A DNA stretch of 53,122 nucleotides from Acidimicrobiia bacterium (GCA_025928935.1 JAICNB010000012.1:1-53122), one strand, 5' to 3'; counted from the stretch's first letter, positions 36,184 through 43,993 are shown. A program made the numbers and translations. The notes: generated from the letters alone by a model not told the origin.

Positions 36184-37104
36184 TCAGTCGGCGAAGAACC
36201 TCAGGAGCTCCCGGTTCACGGTCTCAGGTTGGGCAAGGGCGGCGATGTGATGAGCGTCGGAAATGACTGCGACACTCACCTCGGGGATCAGGTCCCTGCC
36301 TGCCTGTATTGCCTCGTCCAGATCGCCGTAGATGACTTCTCGATCACCGAAGACCAGAAGCACCGGCGCGCTGATCTCGGCGAGCTCCTCCTTTTCGTAG
36401 ATGCGAGGAAAGACCCGGTTGATCAACTTGCCGTGTTTCATCGCCTCGATGAAGAGACGGCCCCACAAGGGGTCGGGGGCAAGGCCGGCATGCATCCAAT
36501 CGACGCTCGCCCTCATCACCCGCCCTGACCCTGGCAGCCAGGGCGCAGCCATGTAGAGGCCCTTGGGCACGAACATGTGGAGCATGAAGGGTCTCATCGC
36601 GTGGATCGTCGACGCCGGGCCAACCAGGACCAGCTTGCGCACCCGCTCGGGGAGCTTCATGGCGTAATACGCGGCGGTGAACCCTCCATAGGAGTTACCC
36701 ACCAGGAACAAAGTGTCTATCCCGAGACCGTCGAGCAGCTCATCGAACCACTGCAGAAAGTCGTCCATCGATCTGATGGGCCGGGTGGGGGTGCTCTTGT
36801 TCGCCTCACCGATGACATCGACGCAGTACGTGCGGTGCCGGTAGGACAGCCCTTCGACGTTGCGATACCAGGAAGTCGCAGTAGCAAAGAGGGCGTGGAG
36901 GAGAACCACCGGCGGACCATCGTGTGGGCCGCCAGCAATGACATGGGTGTCTCCGAAGCTTGTGGAGACATCGAGCTCTTCGTAGTCGATCGGCCATGCG
37001 TCCATCACGCCTTGATAGGCACTCATGACCGCGGCCTCGCCACGAGAGGATGTGAAGACCGGGATCGTCGAGCCGGCGACCGCCGGGTGAGCCTTGAGTT
37101 CCAT
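36184..37104 (-). CDS. Alpha/beta hydrolase
   Basis: 306-residue alpha/beta hydrolase fold enzyme. Visible elements are the oxyanion strand GPPVVLLHALFATATSW, the nucleophile elbow FLVGNSYGGFTA (Ser), an acidic residue in LLVFGDREVIY and the catalytic His in ISDAHHIAALAQP. The cap region contains several Met and Trp residues (HMFVPKGLYMAAPWL), suggesting a hydrophobic ester or carbon-carbon bond substrate. No signal peptide. Monocistronic. Confidence 0.9.
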   Translation of the reverse strand: MELKAHPAVAGSTIPVFTSSRGEAAVMSAYQGVMDAWPIDYEELDVSTSFGDTHVIAGGPHDGPPVVLLHALFATATSWYRNVEGLSYRHRTYCVDVIGEANKSTPTRPIRSMDDFLQWFDELLDGLGIDTLFLVGNSYGGFTAAYYAMKLPERVRKLVLVGPASTIHAMRPFMLHMFVPKGLYMAAPWLPGSGRVMRASVDWMHAGLAPDPLWGRLFIEAMKHGKLINRVFPRIYEKEELAEISAPVLLVFGDREVIYGDLDEAIQAGRDLIPEVSVAVISDAHHIAALAQPETVNRELLRFFAD

Positions 37105-37253
37105 CCCCCAACTTCAACTCGGGCGAAGATCGTCTGCCAGGGTCCAACGTCACGTTGGCAAGAGACTTTTTCGGGGAGCCCGACACCATCCGCAACGACC
37201 TCTCGTCAATGATTCAGCTCGGTGTGATCAAGCCGCCGACACCGCGTAGCTGA
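37098..37253 (+). pseudogene. Orphan C-terminal coding fragment
   Basis: A 51-codon frame with no start codon context reads through EDRLPGSNVTLARDFFGEP, DTIRNDLSSMIQLGVIKPP and a stop. The amphipathic helix and its ending look like the tail of a real protein, but the preceding frame is blocked by a stop at 37095 and overlaps the hydrolase start. The family is not identified. The remaining bases to 37377 show nothing further. Confidence 0.3.
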
Positions 37254-37377
37254 CCGCAGAGGGACCCAGACCGCAGGGAGATTGGATTGAAGCTGCTACG
37301 GGCAGCTGGCCCCTGGGTGTTTGGGCATCGCAGAGGACAACTCGGGATGACGGACGCCTTCGAAGAATCGAACGCGG

Positions 37378-38340
37378 CTACGCCCTCCAATTCAGGGTTG
37401 CCTGGCTGAGCGCTTCCACCTCATCAGCGGCGAGCGAGAAGGCCAGCGTCTCGGCATTGTCTTGTGCCTGTCTGCCGTTCTTGGCGCCGGGAATGGGGAG
37501 GACGGTGGGATTCTCGATCAGCCATCGCAGTGCCACCTGGCTTGGTGTTTTCGAGTAGCGACTGCCGATCTCGGCCAGCAGTCCTATGACAGGTTGAATT
37601 GCCTCGAGGGCCCTGCCTCGATACCTGGGCAAGACCCGTCTGAAGAACCCGCTCGGACGGTTCTCTGCCGAGTACTTGCCGGTCAACAAGCCCCCGGCCA
37701 AGGGGGTATAGGCGATCAGGGTCACGCCGAGCTCAGTGCAGGCGTCGAGCACACCGTTGGCCTCGGGTTGTCGGTGTAGCAGTGAGTACTCCAGCTGATT
37801 GGATGCCAGGGGGATTCCGCGTTCGGCGAGGGCGCCGTGGGCCTGGCGCATCTGCGCCGCCGAGTAGTTGCTCACGCCGACCGCCTTCACCTTCCCTGCT
37901 TCGACCGCATCCGCCAGCTGGTCCATCAGCTTCGGAATGGAGATCCGGCGGGACGGGTAGTGATGCTGGTAAAGGTCGATGCTGGGACAATTCAGCCTGG
38001 CCAGGCTCTTCTCGAGCTCGGCGGGGAAGTCCTCGGCCCGGAACCGAAAGCTACCGGGAAACTTGGTCGCGATGACGACGTCTCTGCCGACCGCCAACTC
38101 ACCGAGCCGTCGTTCGGAGGCGCCGGCGCTGTACATGGCGGCAGTGTCGAACAGGTTCACTCCGGCCTCCAGACTCACCTCGAGGGCACGCCTCTCTTCC
38201 TCGTAACCGTGGGCGCCTCCATAAGCCATCTTCGCTGGGTAAAGCCGCGCCATTCCCCGCGCTGCGCCCCAGGTCATGGCGCCGACACCAAGCCGGGGAA
38301 CCCCCAAATCGGATTCTCCCAGGTGCTGCGAGTGCTCCAC
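37378..38340 (-). CDS. Aldo/keto reductase
   Basis: 320-residue NADPH-dependent (beta/alpha)8 aldo-keto reductase. The catalytic tetrad is visible as NLFDTAAMYSAG (Asp and Tyr), VVIATKF (Lys) and DLYQHHYP (His). Cofactor-site motifs include KVKAVGVSNYS, SNQLEYSLL, LIAYTPLAGGLLTGK and LPIPGAKNGRQAQDNA. It is the last gene of a run with F420-type enzymes (5 bp after the preceding gene), suggesting one redox operon with the three upstream genes. Confidence 0.94.
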   Translation of the reverse strand: MEHSQHLGESDLGVPRLGVGAMTWGAARGMARLYPAKMAYGGAHGYEEERRALEVSLEAGVNLFDTAAMYSAGASERRLGELAVGRDVVIATKFPGSFRFRAEDFPAELEKSLARLNCPSIDLYQHHYPSRRISIPKLMDQLADAVEAGKVKAVGVSNYSAAQMRQAHGALAERGIPLASNQLEYSLLHRQPEANGVLDACTELGVTLIAYTPLAGGLLTGKYSAENRPSGFFRRVLPRYRGRALEAIQPVIGLLAEIGSRYSKTPSQVALRWLIENPTVLPIPGAKNGRQAQDNAETLAFSLAADEVEALSQATLNWRA

Positions 38341-38344
38341 CGGC

Positions 38345-38710
38345 TCAGCCTGTGCTCAGGTCGATATCGACTGCGATCGGAAGGGCAGTTTCCCGCCATC
38401 CGATGAGGTCACCTCCGTAATGGGCGGCGTACTTGTCGTGCACGGCATTCCGGGCCAACCGGTCCTCCTGCGGGTCGGTGACGATGCGACCCGCCCCCTT
38501 GTACTCCCGTCCCCCGACCCGAATCCAAACGGCCGGGATACGAGTCATATTGCGCACCCAGTCGGAGCGGTCACCGCCACCCGACAGCATGTAGAGCGTC
38601 GAGTCGACGTGGGCAAACCAGATCTCGATCGTGTGGCTTTGGCCGGTGACTCGCCCCACCGTGGTCAGGTGGATCACCGCTTGACGGTCGAGATCGGTGG
38701 TCACGGTCAC
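38345..38710 (-). CDS. F420-dependent (Ddn-like) nitroreductase-family protein
   Basis: 121-residue split-barrel protein of the deazaflavin-dependent nitroreductase/quinone reductase family. Core motifs: VIHLTTVGRVTGQSHTIEIWF, TLYMLSGGGDRSDWVRNM (phosphate-binding turn) and VWIRVGGREYKGAGRIV. It lacks the long N-terminal membrane-associating helix of mycobacterial Ddn. Position between an LLM oxidoreductase and an aldo-keto reductase supports F420 or flavin-linked redox chemistry. Confidence 0.88.
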   Translation of the reverse strand: MTVTTDLDRQAVIHLTTVGRVTGQSHTIEIWFAHVDSTLYMLSGGGDRSDWVRNMTRIPAVWIRVGGREYKGAGRIVTDPQEDRLARNAVHDKYAAHYGGDLIGWRETALPIAVDIDLSTG

Positions 38711-38715
38711 GGCGG

Positions 38716-39624
38716 TCAGCTCCCTGGCTCGGCGAGTTGCGGCATGACCTCGGTGGCCAGCAGGGCGATGGCATCGGGGTCGTGGACGTCTGCCGTGTTG
38801 ATGATCACTTGTTGCACACCGGCGTCACCGAGACGGCCGAACCGGTCCACCAGTTGGTCGGCGGTCTCCGGCGTGTTCCGCCAGGCGTTGGGAGCAAACA
38901 GGCTCACCGACTGCAGGGTGGTGCGCTCGATCTCGTCGTAGGGGCGTCCCACCGCCTCACAGTGCTCGGCCAGGATCCGGTACTTGTGACGCAGCACGTC
39001 GGGGTCGCCGAACAGATTGGAGGCGTCGGCGTAGCGGGCGACGAGCCGCAGCGTCTTCTTCTCCCCGCCTCCGCCGATCATGATCGGCACCCTTGGCCGG
39101 GAGATCGACTGGGGCACGTTGAGGAGACGCTCGGCGGTGAACTGGCGGCCTTCGAAGCTCGATTCTGTGCCTCGTTCTCCCTCGAACATGCGGTGGGCGA
39201 TCTCGAGGGTGTCTTCGAGCATCTCGAATCGGGTCTTGATCTCGGGGAAGGAAAAGCCCAGTCCCATCGATTCGGCCTGGTTCCAGCCGGCGCCGAGACC
39301 GAGCCACGCTCTACCACCGGACAGGACGTCGAGGGTGGTGGCCGCCTTCACCCAAAGCCCCGGGTTGCGGTAGTGGACCCCGCCGACCATGAGGCCCAGG
39401 CGGGCCCGCTGGGTATGGGCAGCCATGAATCCCAGTGCGGTCCAGCCCTCCAGCATGGGTTGGGTCTCCGAGCCCGGTGCACCGATCTGCCAGAAGTGGT
39501 CCATCACCCAGATCGAATCGAACCCGGCATCGTCGGCGGAACGCACCACCCGGGCCAGGGTGGGACCGATCGCCTGGGGACCATGGGGCCAGGTGAAGGA
39601 ATAGACCTGGAGCCCAAACTTCAT
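38716..39624 (-). CDS. LLM-class F420-dependent oxidoreductase
   Basis: 302-residue luciferase-like (beta/alpha)8 oxidoreductase. Family markers are GFDSIWVMDHFWQIGA, ARLGLMVGGVHYRNPGLWVKAATTLDVLSGGRAWLG (read in two blocks), GAGWNQAESMGLG and PIMIGGGGEKKTLRLVARYADASN. Its start overlaps the stop of a 34-codon Rossmann leader ORF (ATGA), so translation probably couples to that leader. The substrate is unknown. Confidence 0.93.
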   Translation of the reverse strand: MKFGLQVYSFTWPHGPQAIGPTLARVVRSADDAGFDSIWVMDHFWQIGAPGSETQPMLEGWTALGFMAAHTQRARLGLMVGGVHYRNPGLWVKAATTLDVLSGGRAWLGLGAGWNQAESMGLGFSFPEIKTRFEMLEDTLEIAHRMFEGERGTESSFEGRQFTAERLLNVPQSISRPRVPIMIGGGGEKKTLRLVARYADASNLFGDPDVLRHKYRILAEHCEAVGRPYDEIERTTLQSVSLFAPNAWRNTPETADQLVDRFGRLGDAGVQQVIINTADVHDPDAIALLATEVMPQLAEPGS

Positions 39625-39725
39625 CGCACGCTCCCGGTCCCCACCATCACCTCATGGCGCACCTCGGCCAGCTGTGCAGGCACCGTCTGGCCCACGGGTC
39701 TGGTGCCGAACACTGCAATCTTCAT
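39621..39725 (-). pseudogene. Truncated Rossmann N-terminus (F420-reductase-like) serving as leader ORF
   Basis: 34 codons reading MKIAVFGTRPVGQTVPAQLA then EVRHEVMVGTGSVR and a stop. Intact NADP-dependent F420 reductase-like proteins begin MKIAVFGTGxVGxTLAxxLxxxGHEVxxGTR. Here the glycine loop is changed (GTRPVG) and the rest is absent. It keeps a good ribosome site (GGAGGG, about 7 bp upstream) and its stop overlaps the LLM start. It may persist as a translational leader. Confidence 0.6.
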
Positions 39726-39743
39726 GTCGAGTCCCTCCGCATG

Positions 39744-39790
39744 AGACAGATCTGTCTATCGATCGATTGAAATGTACAGACAAGTCTGTA
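39744..39790. promoter_or_regulatory. Two palindromic operator candidates for TetR regulator
   Basis: A perfect 14-bp palindrome AGACAGATCTGTCT (39744-39757) and an almost perfect 16-bp one TACAGACAAGTCTGTA (39775-39790; 14 of 16 positions symmetric) share the ACAGA/TCTGT half-site. They lie in the 78-bp gap between the divergent leader/LLM operon and the TetR gene. An additional ATCGATCGAT sits between them. This is the usual TetR autoregulatory arrangement. Confidence 0.7.
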
Positions 39791-39803
39791 TCATGTCAAC
39801 CTG

Positions 39804-40373
39804 ATGACCACTACCAGAGAAGGCTCGGCGCGGGATCGGATACTGGAGACGGCGCAGCGGCTGTTCTACCGGGACGGGTTCCGGGCGGTGGGAATCGACA
39901 CCATCATCGCCGAAGCTGGGGTGGCGAAGATGAGCCTCTACCGGCACTTTCCCTCCAAGGACGACCTCATCGTCGCATACCTAGAGGAGTCCAACCGCCA
40001 GTACTGGGAATGGCTCGACGGTGCCGTCGCCGAAATAGAGGATCCCCTCGAAAGACTGGTTGGCATGTTCGAAGCGATAGAGAAACTGGCCACCAGCCCG
40101 GAATGTCGTGGTTGTACCTTCCAAGGCACTGCCGCCGAGTTCCCCCACCGCGACCACCCCGGCCACCAGGTAGCGATAGCCCACAAGGACCAGGTGCGAA
40201 GCCGTTTCGCCATCCTCGCCCGGGAGGCTGGTGTCCGAGACCCCGATCAGCTCGCCGACCAGCTGCTGCTGATGATGGACGGAGCTTGGGTGGCGGCCCG
40301 CATGTACGGGCCGGACAACCCAGCGAAGGGTCTGCACGTCACCGTCAGAACCCTGATCGAGACACATCGATGA
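39804..40373 (+). CDS. TetR-family transcriptional regulator
   Basis: 189-residue repressor. The N-terminal helix-turn-helix is typical: ARDRILETAQRLFYRDGFRAVGIDTIIAEAG and VAKMSLYRHFPSKDDLIVAYL (read as two blocks). The C-terminal ligand domain has SPECRGCTFQGTAAEFPHRDHP, with a Cys-x-x-Cys pair. It is divergent from the LLM/Ddn/AKR operon, and the shared gap holds two palindromes, so it most likely represses that operon and itself. Confidence 0.94.
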   Translation: MTTTREGSARDRILETAQRLFYRDGFRAVGIDTIIAEAGVAKMSLYRHFPSKDDLIVAYLEESNRQYWEWLDGAVAEIEDPLERLVGMFEAIEKLATSPECRGCTFQGTAAEFPHRDHPGHQVAIAHKDQVRSRFAILAREAGVRDPDQLADQLLLMMDGAWVAARMYGPDNPAKGLHVTVRTLIETHR

Positions 40374-40465
40374 CCCGAGCCGAACACTCTGCCGACCAAA
40401 GTCGGCGTCCCCGTCGCCCATTTCTGGGTCGCGTCATTTCGCGTTCTTGAAGTTCCTGTCGCACC

Positions 40466-40490
40466 CTCTCGCGCGACGGACGCGCGAGAG
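40466..40490. terminator. Convergent hairpin between TetR and DUF190 genes
   Basis: CTCTCGCGCG, loop ACGGA, CGCGCGAGAG: a perfect 10-bp GC-rich stem with a 5-nt loop. It lies in the gap between convergent genes. There is no U-tract on either side, so it would act as a bidirectional intrinsic-like structure or RNA 3'-end stabiliser. Confidence 0.65.
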
Positions 40491-40502
40491 AGTTGCCAGT
40501 GT

Positions 40503-40841
40503 TCAATTCCCGTTGGCCCGGTAAACGCGGACCTCCACACGTTCCAGGGTGATCAATCCGTCTCCGACCATGGCGTCGAGCGCGGGGAGGACGGTTTCGA
40601 TCTTGTCGTCGGTGTCGACGCATTCGATGACGATGGGTAGATCTTCTGAGAGACGGAGGATGTGGGCGGTGTGGAGCCGGCTGGACTTGCCGAAGCCCTC
40701 GATGCCTCTGAGGACGGTGGCTCCGGCCAGTCCCTGCCGGCGGAGGGTCTCGACGATCGCCTGATAGAGGGGCCGGCCGTCGTGGGTGTCGGACTCGCCG
40801 ATGAAGATCCGGAGGAGACGGGCTGTGCTTTGTGGGTCCAT
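40503..40841 (-). CDS. DUF190 protein (CrcB-associated)
   Basis: 112-residue ferredoxin-like fold protein of the DUF190 family that accompanies fluoride channels. Characteristic blocks: LLRIFIGESDTHDGRPLYQAI, GLAGATVLRGIEGFGKSSRLHT and LPIVIECVDTDDKI. It is the third gene of the fluoride operon, 13 bp after the second CrcB gene. The family resembles PII-like trimeric regulators, so a regulatory role is possible. Confidence 0.92.
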   Translation of the reverse strand: MDPQSTARLLRIFIGESDTHDGRPLYQAIVETLRRQGLAGATVLRGIEGFGKSSRLHTAHILRLSEDLPIVIECVDTDDKIETVLPALDAMVGDGLITLERVEVRVYRANGN

Positions 40842-40854
40842 CTTGGGCCTTTCG

Positions 40855-41202
40855 TCAGTTGGTCAGGCTATAGCCGGCGGCGGTGAGCGCCACGCCGGCG
40901 ATGAGCGTGATGGTCAGGTTGAAGAGGGCCCTGGTGCGCAGCGGTGGGATGCCGAGGCGGATGGTCTCGATCATCCAGGTGGAGAAGGTGGTGAACCCGC
41001 CGAGGAAGCCGGCGGCGATGAGGGTGGCGCTGGATTGGAGATGGTCGATTCCGACGACGGCGCCGATGAGGAGGGCGCCGGACAGGTTCACGGCCAGGGT
41101 GCCGACTGGAAGATCGCCGTCGAGCCGCTGTTGGACTAGGCCGGAGAGCAGGTAACGGGCCAGGGTTCCGCCGGCCCCGGCCAGCGCGGCGAGAAGCATC
41201 AT
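40855..41202 (-). CDS. crcB: Fluoride channel CrcB/Fluc, second subunit
   Basis: 115-residue four-helix membrane protein of the Fluc family, exporting fluoride by channel-mediated leak. Signature segments: GAGGTLARYLLSGLVQ, GTLAVNLSGALLIG, GFLGGFTTFSTWMIET (the conserved Phe-box) and an Arg/Asn-rich cytoplasmic loop. Together with the preceding paralogue it probably forms a heterodimeric channel. ATG overlaps the stop of the first crcB gene (ATGA). Confidence 0.95.
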   Translation of the reverse strand: MMLLAALAGAGGTLARYLLSGLVQQRLDGDLPVGTLAVNLSGALLIGAVVGIDHLQSSATLIAAGFLGGFTTFSTWMIETIRLGIPPLRTRALFNLTITLIAGVALTAAGYSLTN

Positions 41203-41600
41203 CGGATCACCGTCCCAAGACGCTGCCCGGCTAGTGCGAGGATCAGGCCTCCGAATATCGAGCCTGCGATGTACCCGACGGCGGTTGTGGGATGGCCCTG
41301 GTCGAGGAGGAGAAAGACCTCGATCCCGAAAGTGGAGAAGGTGGTGAAAGATCCGAACACGCCGATCCCCCAGAACTGGAGTGACAATGGGGCCGTGACG
41401 GTCTGCTCACGGCGAGCCAGGTAGAAGCCGAGCAACAGCGAGCCACTCAGGTTCACAATCAAGGTGGCGAGCGGGACCCGCCCAGGGGCCGCTGGAAGCG
41501 CGTAGCTGATTCCGATACGGGCGGCCGAACCGACGAGCCCACCGGCCAGGACTGCGGTCCACGGACGACGAAACCGGCTGAGAGTGATGGTTCGTGGCAT
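41199..41600 (-). CDS. crcB: Fluoride channel CrcB/Fluc, first subunit
   Basis: 133-residue Fluc channel subunit with GGLVGSAARIGISYAL, ATLIVNLSGSLLLGFYL and GVFGSFTTFSTFGIEVFLL, the central FTTFSTF Phe-box being diagnostic. It has a longer basic N-terminus than its partner (PRTITLSRFRRPW). It is the first gene after a fluoride riboswitch and is translationally coupled to the second crcB gene. Confidence 0.95.
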   Translation of the reverse strand: MPRTITLSRFRRPWTAVLAGGLVGSAARIGISYALPAAPGRVPLATLIVNLSGSLLLGFYLARREQTVTAPLSLQFWGIGVFGSFTTFSTFGIEVFLLLDQGHPTTAVGYIAGSIFGGLILALAGQRLGTVIR

Positions 41601-41613
41601 GGCTCAGGAAATA

Positions 41614-41663
41614 TCTCAGGAGCCATCAGCCACTCGGGCGGTTATAGGCGAGCCCCATCGCCG
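41614..41663 (-). ncRNA. Fluoride (crcB) riboswitch aptamer
   Basis: Read on the minus strand the RNA is GGCGATGGGGCTCGCC, TATAACCGCC, CGAGT, GGCTGATGGCTCCTGAG. This reproduces the fluoride riboswitch order: GGCGATGG hairpin closed by CGCC, the AUAAC linker, the CGCC/GGCTGATG pseudoknot strand and the CTCCT end. It lies 13 bp before the first crcB start. Downstream GGCTC ... GAGCC can pair right up to the ATG, suggesting control at translation initiation. Called by eye; no covariance search was run. Confidence 0.88.
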
Positions 41664-41853
41664 TGACGGCTGACCCTAGCCAGACTTGAAGGGATCGTTT
41701 TCATCGAGTGGCTTGGATCGTGATCGTCGTAGTCATACGGTGAAGACAGCGACGTCTCGTGCAGTGACCGGCAACGTTTGCCCTGCGAACCAGCTGGGTG
41801 ACTGAGGGCACGCCACCGGATTGCCCGTCGTCTCGGCGTGGCGGCCGAGCCGG
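41664..41853. other. Leader/promoter gap upstream of fluoride riboswitch
   Basis: 190 bp between the riboswitch and the convergently read neighbour gene upstream. It must hold the fluoride operon promoter. I could not identify clear -35/-10 boxes or any open frame. Confidence 0.3.
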
Positions 41854-42414
41854 CTAGCGCGCCACGCGGTAGCGGAGGTAGACGACTCTGGAGCTGAAGG
41901 TGCGGGTCTCGACTAGTTCGAGATCCACCCGGCGCTCGCGCTGGGGAAAGAAGGGAATGCCGCCGCCAACCAGCACCGGGTAGACCATGGCTCGGTATTC
42001 GTCGATGAGACCCAGCGACGCCGCCTCGGCGGCGAGAGTTGCGCCACCAATCGCGATGTCGCCATCTCCAGGCTCAGCCCGCAACCGCTCGATCTCCTCC
42101 GCCAAGCCGCCCGAGGCCAGCTGGGCATTGCCCTTCACCGCCGACAACGTGGTGGAGAACACCACCTTTGGAAGCGGGTTCCAGAGCGCTGCCCACTCGA
42201 GCTCGGCGTCGTCGAGCGATCCCTCCTGGTCGGCGGTCTCCCAGTACAGCATCGTCTCGTACAGCCGCCGTCCCATCAGGTGGACGCCGACCTCTCGGAT
42301 CTCGTCGATCCAGAAGCGGAAGACCTCGTCCGGCAGCGACCAGTCGAAGTTGCCGTCCGGCCCGACGATATAGCCGTCAGCTGACATGCTCATCGAATAG
42401 GTCACGCTGCGCAT
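41854..42414 (-). CDS. Dihydrofolate reductase / RibD C-terminal-fold protein
   Basis: 186-residue protein of the DHFR/RibD-C superfamily (common dihydrofolate reductase family protein in actinobacteria). Blocks: VTYSMSMSADGYIVGPDG, GVHLMGRRLYETMLYWE, PLPKVVFSTTLSAVKGNAQ, GDIAIGGATLAAEAASLG and VYPVLVGGGIPFF. The GGA and GGGIPFF strands contact NADP(H) in relatives. No essential DHFR function is implied, since such paralogues have various substrates. Monocistronic. Confidence 0.92.
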   Translation of the reverse strand: MRSVTYSMSMSADGYIVGPDGNFDWSLPDEVFRFWIDEIREVGVHLMGRRLYETMLYWETADQEGSLDDAELEWAALWNPLPKVVFSTTLSAVKGNAQLASGGLAEEIERLRAEPGDGDIAIGGATLAAEAASLGLIDEYRAMVYPVLVGGGIPFFPQRERRVDLELVETRTFSSRVVYLRYRVAR

Positions 42415-42910
42415 CAGAGGTCCTCCTTGGTAGCAGGTGCGACAGTACGACCGCCGGGCTCATCACGGACTGTGAGACAGGGCAAAGGCTGCCTTTCACG
42501 GCACTAGCGGGGGCCTGACTGATGTCACTCGTGCGATGGACGCGCGATGGAGCCCTCAGAAGCCCGACTGAGGAAGGCCTGACGAGCGGAAACCCCCGAT
42601 TCCCTTCACCCGAACCCGAGCCCCGAGCCGCCCTCCGCTCCGGAGGTAGACCCATCCGCTCGGTCGCAGATCCCAAGGGAAGCCGTTCTCGGCAAAGAGC
42701 CGTCGTTGCCGTCGCCGAATGTCTGTGCGTCGAAGTCGTTCTTTGCCGCTCTTCGCTAGGCCGTTTTGGACCGGCTCAGCTCGCCGACTTCGGACTGTGC
42801 CGAACAGTGGTGTCCTGGGATGTCAGCACAGACCTGCGGTCCTGTGGCCTAACGGCCGCAGCCGTGCCTGAAACCGACCGGTGGCGGGACCGGGCTAGTT
42901 CTTGTGACCT
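42415..42910. other. Gene-poor 496-bp stretch
   Basis: No convincing gene. An open frame on each strand exists, but the translations are Arg/Ser/Pro-rich with no family resemblance and no ribosome sites, as expected for random open frames in GC-rich DNA. No inverted repeats marking an insertion sequence were seen. Confidence 0.4.
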
Positions 42911-43267
42911 TCACTGACGGAGCTGTGTCAATCCGCGTGCCACGATGAGCATGGCTCCTGAGATTGCGAATCCCAAGATGGGGATCGTGCTCCACCAGTG
43001 TCGGGCTATCTCGGTAATGCCACCTGCCAGGTCGTTGAGTGCGTACCCAAAGCCGACCAGTGAGACGACTGCAAGGATCGTGGCCACGATCTGAATCAGA
43101 CTGATGCATCTCCTCATACTGTTCTCGATCCGTTTGGCGATCGCGTGAACCGCCACGTCGACAGAGTCTCTCATGGGGCGGTCGCTTCGGTCGAGTAGGT
43201 CCTCCACCTCCTGGCCATACCGTTGTCTCCAATCGTGGGGGTAGATGCGGATGACTGGGTGTCTCAT
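42911..43267 (-). CDS. Membrane protein co-expressed with PadR regulator
   Basis: 118-residue protein with a cytoplasmic N-terminus typical of PadR partners (RIYPHDWRQRYGQEVEDLL, similar to the RLYPRAWRERYG...LL motif) and two membrane helices (IVATILAVVSLVGFGYAL and IPILGFAISGAMLIVA). Its ATG overlaps the PadR stop (ATGA). Such PadR-linked proteins are thought to report envelope state. The function here is unknown. Confidence 0.8.
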   Translation of the reverse strand: MRHPVIRIYPHDWRQRYGQEVEDLLDRSDRPMRDSVDVAVHAIAKRIENSMRRCISLIQIVATILAVVSLVGFGYALNDLAGGITEIARHWWSTIPILGFAISGAMLIVARGLTQLRQ

Positions 43268-43551
43268 GCTGGATTGATCCGCTCCACGATCTGTTGCATG
43301 ATCTGGCCAAGCTGAACCGAGCGTTGTTGGAGTTCCCTCCGACCCTCTCGGGTGATCTTGTATGGCTTGCGCCGATCCTCCGTTTCGAGCGGGGCGATGA
43401 GCCGCTCCTCCTCGAGTCGTGAAATCGCCCCATAGAGAGTGCCCGGTCCGAGCCGGACGCCTGCGAAGTCCGCAATGTCCCGTTGCATGGCGTAGCCGTG
43501 CTTTGGGCTATCAGCCAGGCTCGTGAGAACGAGCAGGGTCACATCCGGCAT
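43264..43551 (-). CDS. PadR-family transcriptional regulator
   Basis: 95-residue minimal PadR winged-helix regulator: LLVLTSLADSPKHGYAMQRDI, GVRLGPGTLYGAISRLEEERLI and the wing ETEDRRKPYKITREGRREL. The short helical C-terminus is the dimerisation helix (subfamily-2 length). It is first in a two-gene operon with the membrane protein. The promoter contains a TACGTGCGACGTA-like dyad about 15 bp upstream of the start, a plausible self-operator. Confidence 0.94.
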   Translation of the reverse strand: MPDVTLLVLTSLADSPKHGYAMQRDIADFAGVRLGPGTLYGAISRLEEERLIAPLETEDRRKPYKITREGRRELQQRSVQLGQIMQQIVERINPA

Positions 43552-43885
43552 TATGCCACTCAGCGTACTACGTGCGACGTACTACTACAACACGGCACCG
43601 GAAGGCGACCTTTCTGGGTAGGGAGATGATGCGAGAACCGCCTTCTCCAAAGGGCTGCATGCGGAGACCGTCGTTGACCTCAGAGGATTGTCGAGAACAC
43701 TGCCACGAGCAGATAGCGCGCTTCTGCGATCCGCTTTGCGTCGACAGGGTTTACGAACGTCTGGCGCAAGGGCCGGTTCCGCGGGCGAAGACCACCCGTC
43801 GCGGCAGACCAGGTTCTGGTGCTGCTGTGGTACCGATGTGGTAGGGCGTCCGGCATGGGTTCCTCCACGGCGGACTAGACAAGCG
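43552..43885. other. Region between PadR operon and tRNA terminator
   Basis: 334 bp with no secure gene. A minus-strand frame 43680-43856 (58 codons from ATG 43856, preceded by GGAGGA) ends in KRIAEARYLLVAVFSTIL but has no recognised family and lies just past the tRNA terminator. I regard it as doubtful. Confidence 0.25.
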
Positions 43886-43912
43886 AAAAACCCAGGCAGT
43901 GCATGGGTTTTT
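43886..43912 (-). terminator. Rho-independent terminator of the tRNA gene
   Basis: AAAAACCCA, 9-nt loop, TGGGTTTTT: a perfect 9-bp stem that includes both the A-run and the U-run, so it could work in either direction. It lies 7 bp past the tRNA 3' end on the minus strand. Confidence 0.85.
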
Positions 43913-43919
43913 CGGTGAG

Positions 43920-43993
<74 letters not shown>

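Noticed and set aside
39758-39767. ATCGATCGAT palindrome as a separate operator
   Set aside because: Simple GATC-type repeat common by chance; the flanking ACAGA palindromes are better candidates.
42522-42917. 131-codon open frame on the plus strand
   Set aside because: No ribosome site, Arg/Ser/Pro-rich composition and no family resemblance; typical GC-rich random frame.
43680-43856. 58-codon ORF after the tRNA terminator
   Set aside because: Has GGAGGA before ATG but no recognisable content and lies beyond the terminator; kept only as a note in the region entry.
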